Below are positions 39,822 to 46,475 of a stretch of DNA of 64,000 nt, piece by piece. Under the pieces are notes generated by a model. That model made no database searches, was not told where the DNA came from, and was given only the letters and a program-made list of their open reading frames with translations. Made by a program: the position numbers and the translations under genes. Positions within the stretch are counted from its first letter, which is position 1. Every line of letters starts with the position of its first letter. Source of the stretch: Diphasiastrum complanatum (taxonomy: Eukaryota > Streptophyta > Lycopodiopsida > Lycopodiales > Lycopodiaceae); the NCBI GenBank assembly GCA_029204225.1, contig CM055109.1, positions 27,098,178 through 27,162,177 on the forward strand, written 5' to 3'.

Positions 39822-40341
39822 TTAGATATATAATAGAGTAATTAGATATAACCTTAAACCAAAGTTCCTTAGATATAACCTTAAACCAAGGTTCCCCATG
39901 GCACAGGTGCCGTGGGGTCTGAGTGCCGTGGCAAGTGCGGTATCACGGCACATGTGTCGTGGTACGGCACATAGGTGAATACTATCTAACAAAAGGAGGA
40001 CATGGACCTGTGAAGGTGGATATTGCGTTCAAACATGCGTCCCATAGCAGATAAGGATCATCTTTGATGTTTCTCACATTATCAACTGCTGCTTTCCGCC
40101 TGCTTTCTTCTAACTCCTCTTGAAGCTTGGCTTCTTTCAGCTTATGCTCGCTTTGCTTTTCCATTTCAGCTCGCATACGCTTTTCCTCATGAAAATTGTC
40201 CAGGATAGACACATTCTGGATGTATTTAAGAAGCCATAAACTTAAGTAGGCGATTGGATCAGGAGGCTCAGCTGCAACAACTGCTGAGCAAGCTCTTGCT
40301 ACCACCAATCCTACTGTGTTTTTCAGATAATCGGCGTCCAT
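3845..40341 (-). CDS. RSP2: RSP2-like radial spoke protein (DPY-30, split GAF, coiled coil), 8 exons
   Basis: Proposed join, minus strand: 40341-40008, 32343-31988, 31300-31181, 15141-14437, 8844-8758, 4541-4497, 4320-4228, 3856-3845, about 583 codons. Residues 5-43 form a DPY-30 dimerisation motif ([17 protein letters not shown]). Residues 45-95 are a charged helix. A GAF-like fold starts near 95 ([17 protein letters not shown]), is interrupted by an acidic insert (about 125-195), and resumes through [11 protein letters not shown] and [18 protein letters not shown] second acidic stretch and a coiled coil follow. In Chlamydomonas, RSP2 has DPY-30 and GAF domains, sits in the radial spoke near the spokehead and binds calmodulin. 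By analogy this protein would act in the sperm axoneme. Introns obey GT-AG and phases match throughout, and all frames are open. The family match comes from architecture, not alignment. Exons 3, 6 and 8 are the least certain, and an extra exon in the 16-kb intron cannot be excluded. Confidence 0.7.
4228..4320 (-). CDS. RSP2-like exon 7
   Basis: A 31-codon phase-0 exon between CTTGTTTAG/CTTGGA and GCAAG/GTGAGA. It encodes [20 protein letters not shown] and eleven more residues, an amphipathic, basic helix. A basic C-terminal helix would fit the calmodulin-binding tail described for RSP2 of Chlamydomonas, but that is inference only. Confidence 0.6.
4497..4541 (-). CDS. RSP2-like exon 6 (15 codons)
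   Basis: A 45-base phase-0 exon between CATTTAG/GATTTG and GGATAT/GTAAGTATTA, one of the best donors in the gene. It encodes [15 protein letters not shown]. It is only 176 bases upstream (in gene sense) of exon 7, and the joined peptide reads smoothly into it. Confidence 0.55.
4542..8757. other. RSP2-like intron 5 content
   Basis: A stretch around 4900-5480 looks like a decayed solo LTR: promoter-like CTATAAGTAAGC near 5092 and a T-rich end, but no target duplication could be set. Two parts of the GGAACG-rich repeat family lie at 7113-7190 and 7978-8012, with A/T homopolymer runs between. No other gene is visible. Confidence 0.35.
7113..8012. repeat. GGAACG/CGTTCC-rich terminal repeat family, two ends
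   Basis: At 7113-7190 the sequence begins CTTAGAAACCCG and contains GTTCCGGAACATATTGGGTC. At 7978-8012 it reads CCGGAACGGAACGGAACGCG. The same motifs recur at 10553, 15486, 16081, 16716, 26000 and, with full termini, 38060. These may be the two ends of one 0.9-kb element or of two copies; no target duplication was found. Confidence 0.45.
8758..8844 (-). CDS. RSP2-like exon 5
   Basis: A 29-codon phase-0 exon between CTTATGCAG/GGAGTT and TATAAT/GTAAGC, encoding [20 protein letters not shown] and nine more residues. It follows naturally from the end of exon 4 to form one helix-turn-helix-like segment. Both splice sites match consensus well. Confidence 0.65.
8845..11899. other. RSP2-like intron 4, first part: no gene seen
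   Basis: A/T-rich sequence with scattered short GC-richer patches (9190-9250, 10130-10200). One end of the GGAACG-rich family is at 10553-10586. Nothing else could be assigned. Confidence 0.3.
10553..10586. repeat. GGAACG-rich repeat family, one end
   Basis: GAACGCGTTCCGTTCCGGAA is followed by a GCAACTAAG end, the same ending as the copy at 16776. It is preceded by T and A runs at 10507-10550. Confidence 0.45.
11900..14095 (+). mobile_element. decayed Ty3/gypsy pol (protease, RT, RNase H, integrase end)
   Basis: Pieces of one polyprotein follow in the expected order with many stops and shifts: protease end ([19 protein letters not shown], 11911-12010); RT ([20 protein letters not shown] and PFGRTNK, 12590-12690; the catalytic FDDIL is shifted out of frame near 12735); connection ([18 protein letters not shown], 13140-13195); RNase H ([13 protein letters not shown], 13375-13415; [13 protein letters not shown], 13520-13560; ending near DALSHLS, 13710); and an integrase tail (WDQHLCLA, about 13990-14075), with most of integrase deleted. 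The order protease-RT-RNase H-integrase defines Ty3/gypsy. It inserted antisense in intron 4 of the radial-spoke gene. The protease resembles that of the minus-strand copy at 27510-29087, so both come from one lineage. Confidence 0.85.
12772..12793. repeat. (CT)11 microsatellite inside gypsy RT
   Basis: A pure CT run directly after the remnant of the catalytic FDDIL motif; it probably expanded after the element died. Confidence 0.9.
14379..14434. repeat. (GA)28 microsatellite abutting exon 4 donor
   Basis: A pure GA run on the plus strand, CT in transcript sense, beginning three bases downstream of the exon 4 splice donor. Such a tract is prone to length change and may influence splicing. 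Confidence 0.95.
14437..15141 (-). CDS. RSP2-like exon 4 (GAF end, acidic and coiled-coil region)
   Basis: The acceptor is GACAATGCAG/GTTGCT and the donor GAAG/GTTCTC; 235 codons, phase 0 at both ends. It starts with the GAF core [11 protein letters not shown] and [17 protein letters not shown], continues with a Lys/Gln-rich helix, then about 70 residues of nearly pure Glu/Asp, then a coiled coil ([19 protein letters not shown]). A (CT)28 tract in transcript sense begins immediately after the donor. Reading on through it would give only a Leu-Ser repeat and a stop at 14356, so splicing here is far more likely. Confidence 0.75.
15486..16776. repeat. GGAACG-rich family: possible element with CTTAG termini
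   Basis: The left end at 15486 reads CTTAGAAGCCCGTTCCGACC. The right end at 16776, inverted, reads CTTAGTTGCCCGTTCCGGAA, so the outer 16 bases form an inverted repeat with two mismatches. A further internal copy of the motif block lies at 16081-16128. The flanking 8-mers differ (ACTGTAAG and CTACACTT), so the two ends may belong to different insertions. The terminal pattern resembles the copy at 38060-38349. Confidence 0.45.
15630..15905 (-). other. GC-richer coding-like patch, unidentified
   Basis: This patch is clearly richer in G and C than its surroundings. On the minus strand, after TTACCAG at about 15925, a frame reads [17 protein letters not shown] and then meets GTGAGC, a good donor. 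A second frame further on reads [20 protein letters not shown]. It lies inside the possible CTTAG-ended element, so it could be captured gene sequence. I do not recognise the protein, and the phases do not fit the radial-spoke gene. Confidence 0.3.
20437..20449 (+). other. primer-binding site after a probable LTR end
   Basis: TGGTATCAAAGCT directly follows ATCTTACA, so an LTR ending in CA would stop at 20436. The LTR start was not located. The internal region that should follow is decayed. Confidence 0.4.
20880..21305 (-). mobile_element. Ty1/copia remnant, gag fused to pre-integrase
   Basis: The minus-strand frame reads [20 protein letters not shown], the typical N-terminal copia gag pattern. 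Some 80 codons later it reads [15 protein letters not shown], the pre-integrase zinc region (one Cys replaced by Tyr). Everything between has been deleted, so this is an internally deleted, non-coding relic. Its gag start region is duplicated in tandem at 21224-21305. Confidence 0.65.
21224..21305. repeat. 41-bp tandem duplication
   Basis: Two near-identical copies starting GAAGTGATTCCATCCTTATT lie at 21224 and 21265, differing by one base. It is a local duplication inside the copia remnant. Confidence 0.9.
21306..25157. other. intron 3, middle part: no recognisable gene
   Basis: A/T-rich sequence with short random open frames on both strands. T-rich, promoter-like text around 22200-22420 could be an old LTR but has no defined ends. 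Confidence 0.3.
25158..25413 (+). other. coding-like plus-strand segment ending at a consensus donor
   Basis: From the TGA at 25155 onward the plus frame is open for about 85 codons and ends CTTAG/GTAGGT, a good splice donor (alternatively a TAG stop three bases on). The peptide has a Ser/Pro-rich start ([20 protein letters not shown]) and an acidic helix ([15 protein letters not shown]). Base composition is higher in GC than around it. There is no early ATG, so it would be an internal exon or a captured gene piece. I do not recognise the family. It lies antisense within intron 3 of the radial-spoke gene, about 600 bases before a GGAACG-family end. Confidence 0.35.
25990..26053. repeat. GGAACG-rich repeat family, one end (inverted)
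   Basis: Read on the minus strand it begins CTTAGAAACCTGTGCCGACC and continues with GGAACGTACTGGGTTGGAAT. This matches the left-end pattern at 7113 and 15486. Confidence 0.5.
26190..27000 (-). mobile_element. LINE fragment with Pro/Ser-rich leader and RT start
   Basis: In the minus direction a leader starting [18 protein letters not shown] is followed by long low-complexity Ser/Pro/Leu-coding DNA. Then come RT blocks: [20 protein letters not shown] (26560-26620), [31 protein letters not shown] (26340-26390) and [13 protein letters not shown] (26230-26270). One frameshift at about 26425 separates the first block from the others. The catalytic YADD region is missing. The pattern (KA.D.D, then NYR, then GQAGFR) is that of plant LINE-type reverse transcriptases. 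The Lys-rich plus-strand open frame at 26582-26812 is a shadow of the low-complexity stretch. Confidence 0.75.
27001..27509. other. GC-richer spacer with small internal repeats and a G17 run
   Basis: GCTGGAGACCTG occurs twice (27008-27040), and AGCTACAGCT / GGAGTAGCGA type words recur to about 27290. A run of 17 G lies at 27491-27507. It may be the 5' part of the adjacent LINE. Confidence 0.35.
27510..29087 (-). mobile_element. Ty3/gypsy element: PBS, gag, protease, start of RT
   Basis: In minus orientation: an LTR end (CTATAACA, ending at 29087); a primer-binding-like TGATATCATAGG (29075-29086); gag start [19 protein letters not shown] (28761); a decayed zinc knuckle (CNTCFD...H....Y, about 28360-28440; the last Cys is now Tyr); protease ([11 protein letters not shown] in one frame at about 28140-28170; [20 protein letters not shown] at 27945-28015); and the RT entry (EFVEPFLP near 27760, then [17 protein letters not shown] near 27620). 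It stops at the G run at 27491. Many frameshifts make it a dead copy. It belongs to the same lineage as the plus-strand copy at 11900-14095. Confidence 0.75.
29088..30029. other. probable LTR of the gypsy element; outer end unknown
   Basis: By position this should contain the 5' LTR of the minus-strand element, whose inner end is at 29087. No second copy is available to fix the outer end. No genes seen. Confidence 0.3.
30030..30620 (-). mobile_element. Ty3/gypsy RT-RNase H fragment
   Basis: Minus-strand pieces in order: [14 protein letters not shown] (catalytic FDDIL, about 30540-30580), [10 protein letters not shown] (30490-30515), [16 protein letters not shown] (30400-30470), FDQLKQS (30320-30340), then an RNase H-like tail ([13 protein letters not shown], 30185-30225; HNVHVMETL, 30080-30110). 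The order matches RT connection and RNase H. It lies upstream, in element sense, of the copy at 27510-29087, so it must be a separate insertion or a rearranged part. Confidence 0.7.
30621..31180. other. intron 3, part next to exon 3: nothing recognised
   Basis: A/T-rich, with one 97-codon minus-strand open frame at 30618-30911 that resembles no family I know. Confidence 0.3.
31181..31300 (-). CDS. RSP2-like exon 3 (GAF middle part)
   Basis: A 40-codon phase-0 exon between GTTGTTCAG/GTACCC and ATA/GTATCA. It reads [20 protein letters not shown], which resembles the GAF segment between the second strand and the ligand pocket. The donor is weaker than the others. The expected loop before the next GAF strand is short, so another small exon may be missing between this one and exon 4. 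Confidence 0.55.
31988..32343 (-). CDS. RSP2-like exon 2 (acidic insert within GAF)
   Basis: The acceptor is TATTGCAG/TGG and the donor CTG/GTACAG. The two leading bases complete the codon split by exon 1. The exon encodes residues 112-230: a short strand ([12 protein letters not shown]), roughly 70 residues dominated by Glu, Gln, Asp and Asn, then [16 protein letters not shown], which resumes a GAF-like strand. The frame stays open past the donor for some 40 bases, so the exact end is a choice made on splice consensus and phase. Confidence 0.7.
32615..32973 (+). repeat. copia 5' LTR (start truncated)
   Basis: It aligns with 37439-37796 of the 3' LTR and ends TTTGTCA. The first 32 bases of the 3' LTR have no counterpart here. 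Confidence 0.9.
32974..32988 (+). other. copia primer-binding site
   Basis: TGGTATTAGAGCAGG directly follows the 5' LTR and is one base from the standard initiator-Met-tRNA-complementary TGGTATCAGAGC. Confidence 0.85.
33375..34259 (+). CDS. copia gag (294 aa, intact frame)
   Basis: Structural protein that packages the element RNA into particles. The ATG at 33375 (MSSVAESML) is preferred over an upstream in-frame ATG at 33354, because the family motif [17 protein letters not shown] follows at the usual distance of about 15 residues. The gag fold runs to about residue 205 ([31 protein letters not shown]). A Lys-rich linker follows, then a zinc knuckle C-x2-C-x4-H-x4-C ([14 protein letters not shown], about residues 261-274). 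The frame is unbroken and ends TGA at 34257. Pol starts in the +1 frame overlapping its end. Confidence 0.92.
   Translation: MSSVAESMLSEASRLDGTNFSIWKFKIKNILEDKECWKLVTGEEPVPTSELELKDYIKGGEKAQRIINMSVRHNVIPLIKSAKGPVDAWHILCALYETASTTRFLYLKNKLYTLKMETRETITNHLTKIQDLRYQFSVLGESIADKYLVPIVLYSLSDAYQNFVMMISVREKIPTYEEVYGLLLQEEMRRVNLSKREDIQEHAFASKKKQNPAKDKKKGKGKNKGAPQTLEQGMENLQMSEAQSSSNTSSTPRRKGNCNYCGKYGHLAFECRKKLAEQKKGTKKQGGNVVESAK
34260..37417 (+). pseudogene. copia pol (protease-integrase-RT-RNase H), broken
   Basis: Protease [12 protein letters not shown] (34320-34355) is followed by a TGA at 34417. The pre-integrase zinc region is at 34690-34840 ([24 protein letters not shown]). Integrase has [19 protein letters not shown] and NDVAERKNR (34890-35180), with a short deletion before LRSDGG. 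RT covers 35950-36580 with LYVDDLVI. RNase H runs from 36950 to 37330 ([30 protein letters not shown]). Stops: TAG at 35759, TGA at 36581, TGA at 36965. Two compensating shifts bracket about 35840-35965. Two stops fit TGG and one CGA codons changed by single transitions. The frame ends TAA 11 bases inside the 3' LTR. Confidence 0.92.
37398..37406 (+). other. polypurine tract
   Basis: GAGGGGGGG immediately precedes the TG start of the 3' LTR, the expected plus-strand primer. Confidence 0.85.
37407..37796 (+). repeat. copia 3' LTR
   Basis: 390 bases, beginning TGTTGAAATA and ending TTTGTCA. Complete by its TG...CA ends. Confidence 0.93.
38060..38349. mobile_element. hAT-like MITE with 8-bp target duplication
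   Basis: The 290-bp element starts CAATGTTGC and ends GCAACGTTG (9-bp terminal inverted repeat, one mismatch). It is flanked on both sides by the direct repeat GTTAGGAG (38052-38059 and 38350-38357). Eight-base duplications and CA-starting termini are typical of hAT elements. The subterminal parts are rich in TTCCGGAA / GGAACG words; the middle is A/T only and carries no coding frame. It is the best-defined copy of the GGAACG-rich family seen elsewhere in the window. Confidence 0.8.
38358..40007. other. intron 1, part next to exon 1
   Basis: Mostly featureless A/T-rich DNA. A CT/CA microsatellite is at 39746-39822, and a tandem pair of TTAGATATAACCTTAAACCA units at 39839-39888. A GC-richer patch with repeated GTGCCGTGG / CACGGCAC words (39898-39975) looks like the end of another small element. 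Confidence 0.45.
39746..39822. repeat. compound (CT)n(CA)n microsatellite
   Basis: CT runs interrupted by CACT units, followed by (CA)9. Confidence 0.9.
40008..40341 (-). CDS. RSP2-like exon 1 (start codon, DPY-30 motif)
   Basis: The exon starts at ATG 40341 ([13 protein letters not shown]) and runs 111 codons plus one base to the donor ACAG/GTCCAT. The DPY-30 motif begins five residues after the start, as usual in this family, which supports the start choice. The helix after it is rich in Glu, Lys and Arg (residues 52-83). The last residues open the GAF domain. Confidence 0.8.
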
Positions 40342-41419
40342 GGCATATGCTGCTTTACTACCCCGTCACAAATTCCACCTCCAATTCCAAAGCTATAAAA
40401 TGGATCGGCGGCAAACCTACGAAAAGTTTGAAGCTTTTTTACAACCCATCTGCCAATTTCTTTCCCAAAATGCGCCAATTTGCTGATCCAGTGGTTTCAT
40501 TAGCCAGAGACGCCGTACCTTTAACTACCCTCGAAGCATTGAACGTACGGTCTATGAGGTGTTAAGTGGCCACAGGGTTTATGGGGTGTTAGGAGCCCGC
40601 AGGGTTGCTGCAAGACGTGTGAATGATGTTGAAAAGATTCATAGAAAGAAGGGCAAGAGGCAAGAGTCTGTTCACAAGCTCTTGATCACGATGCAAGAGG
40701 GTTATCCCGGGCACGTTTGTAGTGGAAATTCACAGGCAAGATTCCAAGTGCAGTCCTGGTGCCATGAACCCATATTGCTGCATGGATTAACAACCTCTGG
40801 AAGGCAAAATCAAAGATGAGTTAAAAGCCGTGTGTCTGACAGCATTGGTTTGCAAATTAGCATGCACAACAAAACAACTCCTTTAGAAGCACGCCGCTTT
40901 GCTGCAAATCGTGGCAATAATTGTGACTAGAAGGTCAATTTGTTGAGAACCATCATCTGTGCAGAAGCTCGTGGATGACGAATGCAATCATGCTTCGAGC
41001 ACAAAAGCCTCTTTGAAGAAATATCTGCAGGCGGTTGCTTCTGCCCACATTTGTGCAATCTAGTGAAGGAAGTGCTTCTACCTAGGGCTATGGCCTTAAC
41101 CAAAGGCCCTTCCCAAGTGAGAAAGGGCCTTCAGGCCGAACCCGCATTGCACCATGAAGGATATACGTGCCCAACCAACTCTCATGTTTAGTTGAAGAGA
41201 AATCTTTGTGAAAGAAAGAAGTTTGTAGAATAGCACGTTGAAGATCGATCATACTGCCTCTTGCTAATTCCCTTGGATGGAGATTTTGATTGCAATACAC
41301 ATTTATAGCATGTGACGTTTTTATACCCAAGCACCTGCCTGTATCCACATCAATGATAACGGCTAAAATTCTATCAATTTGATTGTAAGAAAGATTCTCT
41401 AGATTCCCATGAGTTTTGG
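40342..41419. other. upstream region of the RSP2-like gene, with a coding-like relic
   Basis: The first 150 bases should hold the promoter and 5' UTR of the minus-strand gene. A plus-sense TATAAAA lies at 40394. From about 40550 to 40820 a plus frame reads like protein (RRVAARRVNDVEKIHRKKGK) without matching a family I know. Another frame at 40830-41070 (SSTKASLKKYLQAVASAHIC) also looks like a relic. Stops interrupt both. No function is assigned. Confidence 0.3.
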
Positions 41420-42436
41420 ATTCCTTCTTTTGCTACTATTCAGGCACTAGAACAGCTTCATCCACGTGCCAGTGATGGTTCTCTTTCTTTGTGAAAGACT
41501 TTTATCCTGATTCTAATCTCCATCTTGTAGAGGCTCATTCTGTTGAAGCTTTTCTTCACTATCCTCACCTCTTTGCTGGCGAACCTTTGAGGATGGTCTA
41601 TGAGCACCTACGCTAGTGTTTTTCTCCTGATAATTTTACTAGCGACTTTGATCTTCTTTTCAAGGTGTGCTCCTTCAATGCTTGGGGGCAGATTTCTCTT
41701 TTTCTTGCTCATATATTGGGTGCTACTTGTCTTTTAACCATGGATAAACCCTCTGGTGGTGCGCATTTGATTGCAATAGGTGGATCTTTATACATACTGG
41801 TTGTAAGGACAATGTGTTTCAAGTTTCGTGAAGCTTTTTATGCTCATCTTTTCCCTTTTCAATTTGGATGTGCTACTCCTGGTGGTTGTGAGATTGTCGT
41901 TCATGCTTTAGGAGCTATTTGATATCTTCATCTTGATTTGGTTGTTTTACAAGTGGATGTTACTAATGCTTTCAATCATGTGTCTCGCATGACTATTTTT
42001 TAAGAACTTCTTTGTACGTTATCTCTATTCTAGAAATTCATTTCTTTTGCGCACTATTTCTATTAGAGATTCTTTTTCATACTTTAGTCATGCTTCTCGT
42101 ACAATGTTACCATCATTTCTTTTGTTGAGAGAACTCGACAATGAATCCCTTAGGTGGACTTCTCTTGCTTTGGCACATTATTGTGCCTTGTGTGCTATCA
42201 CTACAACTTTTTTCTCCTATATGTTCCCCTCTATTGTGGATGATACACATAATGTGGGGCCTGCTAGCAAAGTCATCCCAGCTTTTTTTGCATTTCTCAA
42301 GGCAACTTTTTTCTCTTGGACTTACAGTGATCAAGTCTAAGGATGTAGCTTGGTGTCCAAAAGGCCTTCCAGATTTCTCCATCCTTGTAGGGTTCATTAC
42401 TCATGAGAATGGCATTAAGATGCTTGGTATTTGTTA
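41420..42436 (+). mobile_element. LINE-type reverse transcriptase relic
   Basis: Plus-strand pieces in order: DKPSGGAHLIAIGGSLY (41740-41795), FREAFYAHLFPFQFGCATPG (41823-41882), GGCEIVVHALGAI, LDLVVLQVDVTNAFNHVS (41930-41990, the first RT catalytic block), then GLTVIKSKDVAWCPKGLPDF and a final LGI block (42295-42436). Stops at 41919, 42000 and elsewhere, plus at least three frame changes, show it is dead. The GGCE and LQVDVxNAFNxVSR signatures mark a LINE lineage distinct from the fragments at 1150 and 26190. The catalytic second block was not found. Confidence 0.75.
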
Positions 42437-43302
42437 AAGATTAACTCAAGGATTCCAATCACTTATGAAGCTTGGAATTTACCACTTAAACATTCAAACA
42501 AGTTAGAATGCATGAAATTGACTAGTTTAAGAGTAGAGCTCCAAAAGATCACTAAAACATCAAATTTTTGGATCTATCCTGACTTGCACTTGTGAAGCTA
42601 TTGTAAAATAATTTTAATATGCTTAACGATCAATAAAATCATTAAGATCACAAAGTACATCAAGCTATGATCTCAAATAAACAATGTAGAAGGCAAAAAT
42701 CAATGTACTATCAATAGTTTCTTGATCAATCCAAGCAAGTACATATAGATCAGCTCGATTTCATTTTTTCAGCCTTCTCCACTTCATTTATGACCTAAAC
42801 CTAACATTCTTAATCCTAAAGTCAATGATGAGTCACCAAACTTATGACACAAACTTGTAGAGGTTTTTTACAAAATAGGGGTATGAACTATGTGTGAAGT
42901 TTTTAGCACGTGTGAACTTCACCACACACCCTACAGGATCTTACTGAGGTGTTGTGATTGCACAAGATTGATCAAAGAACAGTATACTTGAAAAATCTAT
43001 GGCAAGAGCACAATGGCATACATCTGATGAAAAAATCTAACTCCTCACTATGAGAATTGAATGTCAAAAATAATTCTAAGTGTTCAGTATGGGAAAAACA
43101 GCCTGATCTCGAGTAGAGAGAGAAAATCAATGATCGAAAACTCGGGTAGAGAGAGAATGAGTCCAAAACACCAAAATCTCAATATTCACAATATGGCAAA
43201 ACATGCCAAGCTTTCCCTACATGAGAGAGACTCGAATTCCTACAATAGAGTTGCATGGAAAGTCCACTTAACTGAACTAATTCACCTACCAGAGATCCAC
43301 AT

Positions 43303-43445
43303 GTGTAACTGCATGCATGGATGTTGCATGTACTGCATGTCAACTTATAAAACTGCCCTGTGTAGATCACAGAAACCACTTTGCATGTTGCATGCACTGA
43401 TTGCATGTGGCTTGCATGCATATAGTATGACGTTGCATGCTATCT
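43303..43445. repeat. cluster of TGCATG / CATGCATG words
   Basis: About ten GCATG words occur in 140 bases, several as CATGCA, the core of the RY element bound by plant B3 factors. No gene start lies nearby, so this is more likely a simple-repeat-like relic than a promoter. Confidence 0.4.
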
Positions 43446-46422
43446 AAACTTCTGCATGTCATCAAAATTGAATCTATCTAACTCAAATCCGACCTATACT
43501 AGAAAATTATGTGCTCAATTCACATACCTTTTATGTACAGCATGAAATTTAGTGGAAATCACCATGGACATGGCCCCAAACTCAAGATAGGAAGATAATA
43601 TTTTAATAATTTTCACACTACGCCTATCCGATTTGAATTAGAATGTCAAACCAGTGATTTGTTTGATTCTACTTGACTCTAATTTTGAAATTATCAGAAT
43701 TGATATGATTGATTAAGTAGACAAACACAAAGTCATTAGAATATTATTTGTAGAAGCATTAGATAGTTTAGACAAATTTGTACGAGAGTAAAAATCTACT
43801 AAGTGGCAGGATTACATAGAACAATTATTCAGAGAAGAATACATTCATACTGACGCCCAATAATTGCACGCAATAAGACAATTGGATTGAAATCAGATTC
43901 GTAACAAGTGCATAATCAGTTGAATGACGAGCACAAATATTAGTGGTGATAACTGTGTACTCAAAACTATTGCTCATTTAGCATGCTAGTTCAAATATGT
44001 GAAGATCATTCGAATGCTTGCACACAATCTCTTTCTTGAACTAATCGAAGTCTGTATATGACTCCATGTCTATTGCATGCTCCAGTACTTCTATCCTTGT
44101 TTGCATTTATTAAGATATATATTCAAATGTATGGATATGTTGAGCTATGCTGTCTGAGAATGGATATTGGCAGCAATCATGGTTGTCACTATCAATATAG
44201 GCGGTTGTAATGGTTGTCGCTATCAAGATAGGCATCAATCATAGTTGTTGTCATTGTCAATTGACAATATTCGATTAAAGTTGGAGTCGAGTTGGCTGGA
44301 GTTGAGATTGAAAAAGGCTTGAGTTTGATTCAATGCATGTTCAAATCGAGCATTCAAATTTTACTCGATAGTTGATAGTCAACACTCTTTTTAGGAGAAT
44401 TTCCAAAAAGCTTCTCATTGATTAGAAGTTTATTTATAAACCCATTATAGAATATTCAAGATTATTTGATGCATTTGTTCAAATTCTTTACAGTAAACCA
44501 AGATATTAGTTTGATAGACCAAACATATTTTTGTTTCAATTCATTGCCTAATCATGTGCAATAATTTCCCATAGAAACTATGTTCTTGTTGATTAAGAAA
44601 TTAGGACTTGTCAAATTTAAACAAAAGAGAAGCAATTGGAATAAAGATAACACATGTAATTTGAACTATAAAATTGGGAGCATATTGAGATCCCATTTGT
44701 GTCAATTTTAGAGATAATTTTACTAGTGGATACAAAATTTGTCAGCAAGTTGGTAGGGGGATAATTGTTTGTAAATAGGAAACCTGACCCAATCCAACAT
44801 CACACGACATTTTGGCAATCAACAAAATTGGTGAACAATTTAATCCTCATGTGGTTTGCCTAATTAAATTTCACTCATATGAAGTTTTTCTTTTTCATGG
44901 CTGTCTCTCCTCATTAGTGACAAGACTACTTGCATCATTGTAGAATTTATTCACTATATATCATTTATATAGCCATGATAGTACAAGCACTAGGCAGAAG
45001 GAATCATTGGGAATATAAATGAAATCCTTGTAGCAAAGCACAGGTGCCATGACAAACTAGTCAAACAAACTCTATGGCTGAGCAGAATCAGTAGAGGAAA
45101 GATCAAAACTAGACAAAGCTATGAATAGATCCATGCAAGAAGGTTGTAGAATATAACTACTTGACAACCACAAGTGTCACATAAAAGAGCCATGAAGTCA
45201 TTTTTTCTCGTGGTTGACTGTTGTGGACAATCATGGAGAACCTATGGTGTAGAAGGAGGTCAAGAGGGGAATAGTTGCTTGTGGTAATCTAGAATGCTCA
45301 AAGAATGCCTACTTATTTGGTTCAAGATGAACCATCTAGATAAGTTATTTTCATGTATTCCCTTGCAAGCTTGGCTTAATGAATTCTTTGTGTGGCTTAA
45401 AAAACCCTCATGAGAGGTGGTCAAATCTCAAGTTATTTTGTTATTCATTAGATAATACATGATCAGTGCTATTATGGAATTTACCAATGAGCCTCTTGTT
45501 AAGCTTCTATCAAAATTGAAGGATTCTTCTCCAATCAAAATGATAGGAAAGATGATCAGAGCACCTTATTTTTTATCTATCCATTTAACACTTCTCGAAT
45601 AAACGTAGGAGCAGTTTCAAATTAAACACCCTTAGCACAAATACCTCATGTGGAAAATCTAGTAAGGATAGAAGAAAAAATTACATCATGTACAAACTAC
45701 AAAGTCACACTCAACTAAAAGGCTAAACAATAAGCTTTTAAAAGAACTTGTCCATGAAGAAGCTGACATTTTATTGGCACTGAAATCGTAAGATGATGAA
45801 GGGACACTAAGGTCAGTTACGATAAGTGAGCTATAAAATCTCTTAATCAAAGCTCAAAAGGACATATATGTGCACATAGTACATCTTCTTTATGTAACCA
45901 TGCTCTTGAATCAATCAATGTTTGCAATATCTATAGAGATTGTCTACATTATGTTTGAGTGTAGATTTAAAAAACATGCTAAAAATAATTGGAACTAATC
46001 CTTTCATACTATCTACAATTTCAATATTGATAGCACTCTCATATTTTTGTGAAAAAAAAAAATTAAGTTTCAAACATGCATAAATCATGACTATGTACTC
46101 ACAATGGACTCTAACATAGTTCACCATAAGACTTTAAGGGCTGATTAAAAGATGAATCTCTTGAATTATCCCATGATGTCATAACTTACATCATTAAAGG
46201 TCATCTCTCTCTCTCTCTCTCAATTATGGGTCATGAGCAAAGCTTAAAGGTTTCTATGAAATGCCAAAGCCTCTCTCTATCTCTTACAAGTTAATTTGGA
46301 AGAAGTGTTATGGTTGACGGAATCGTTTGATGATATCACATGTGCATCACAAAGCTAGCAACCTTGATTGGTTTCAATAAAGTGTGGAGTCCACGACACA
46401 TTTGATAATATCATCATCCAAG

Positions 46423-46425
<3 letters not shown>

Positions 46426-46473
<48 letters not shown>
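46426..46473. repeat. (CT)24 microsatellite
   Basis: A pure CT run ending in a short C run. Confidence 0.95.
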
Positions 46474-46475
<2 letters not shown>

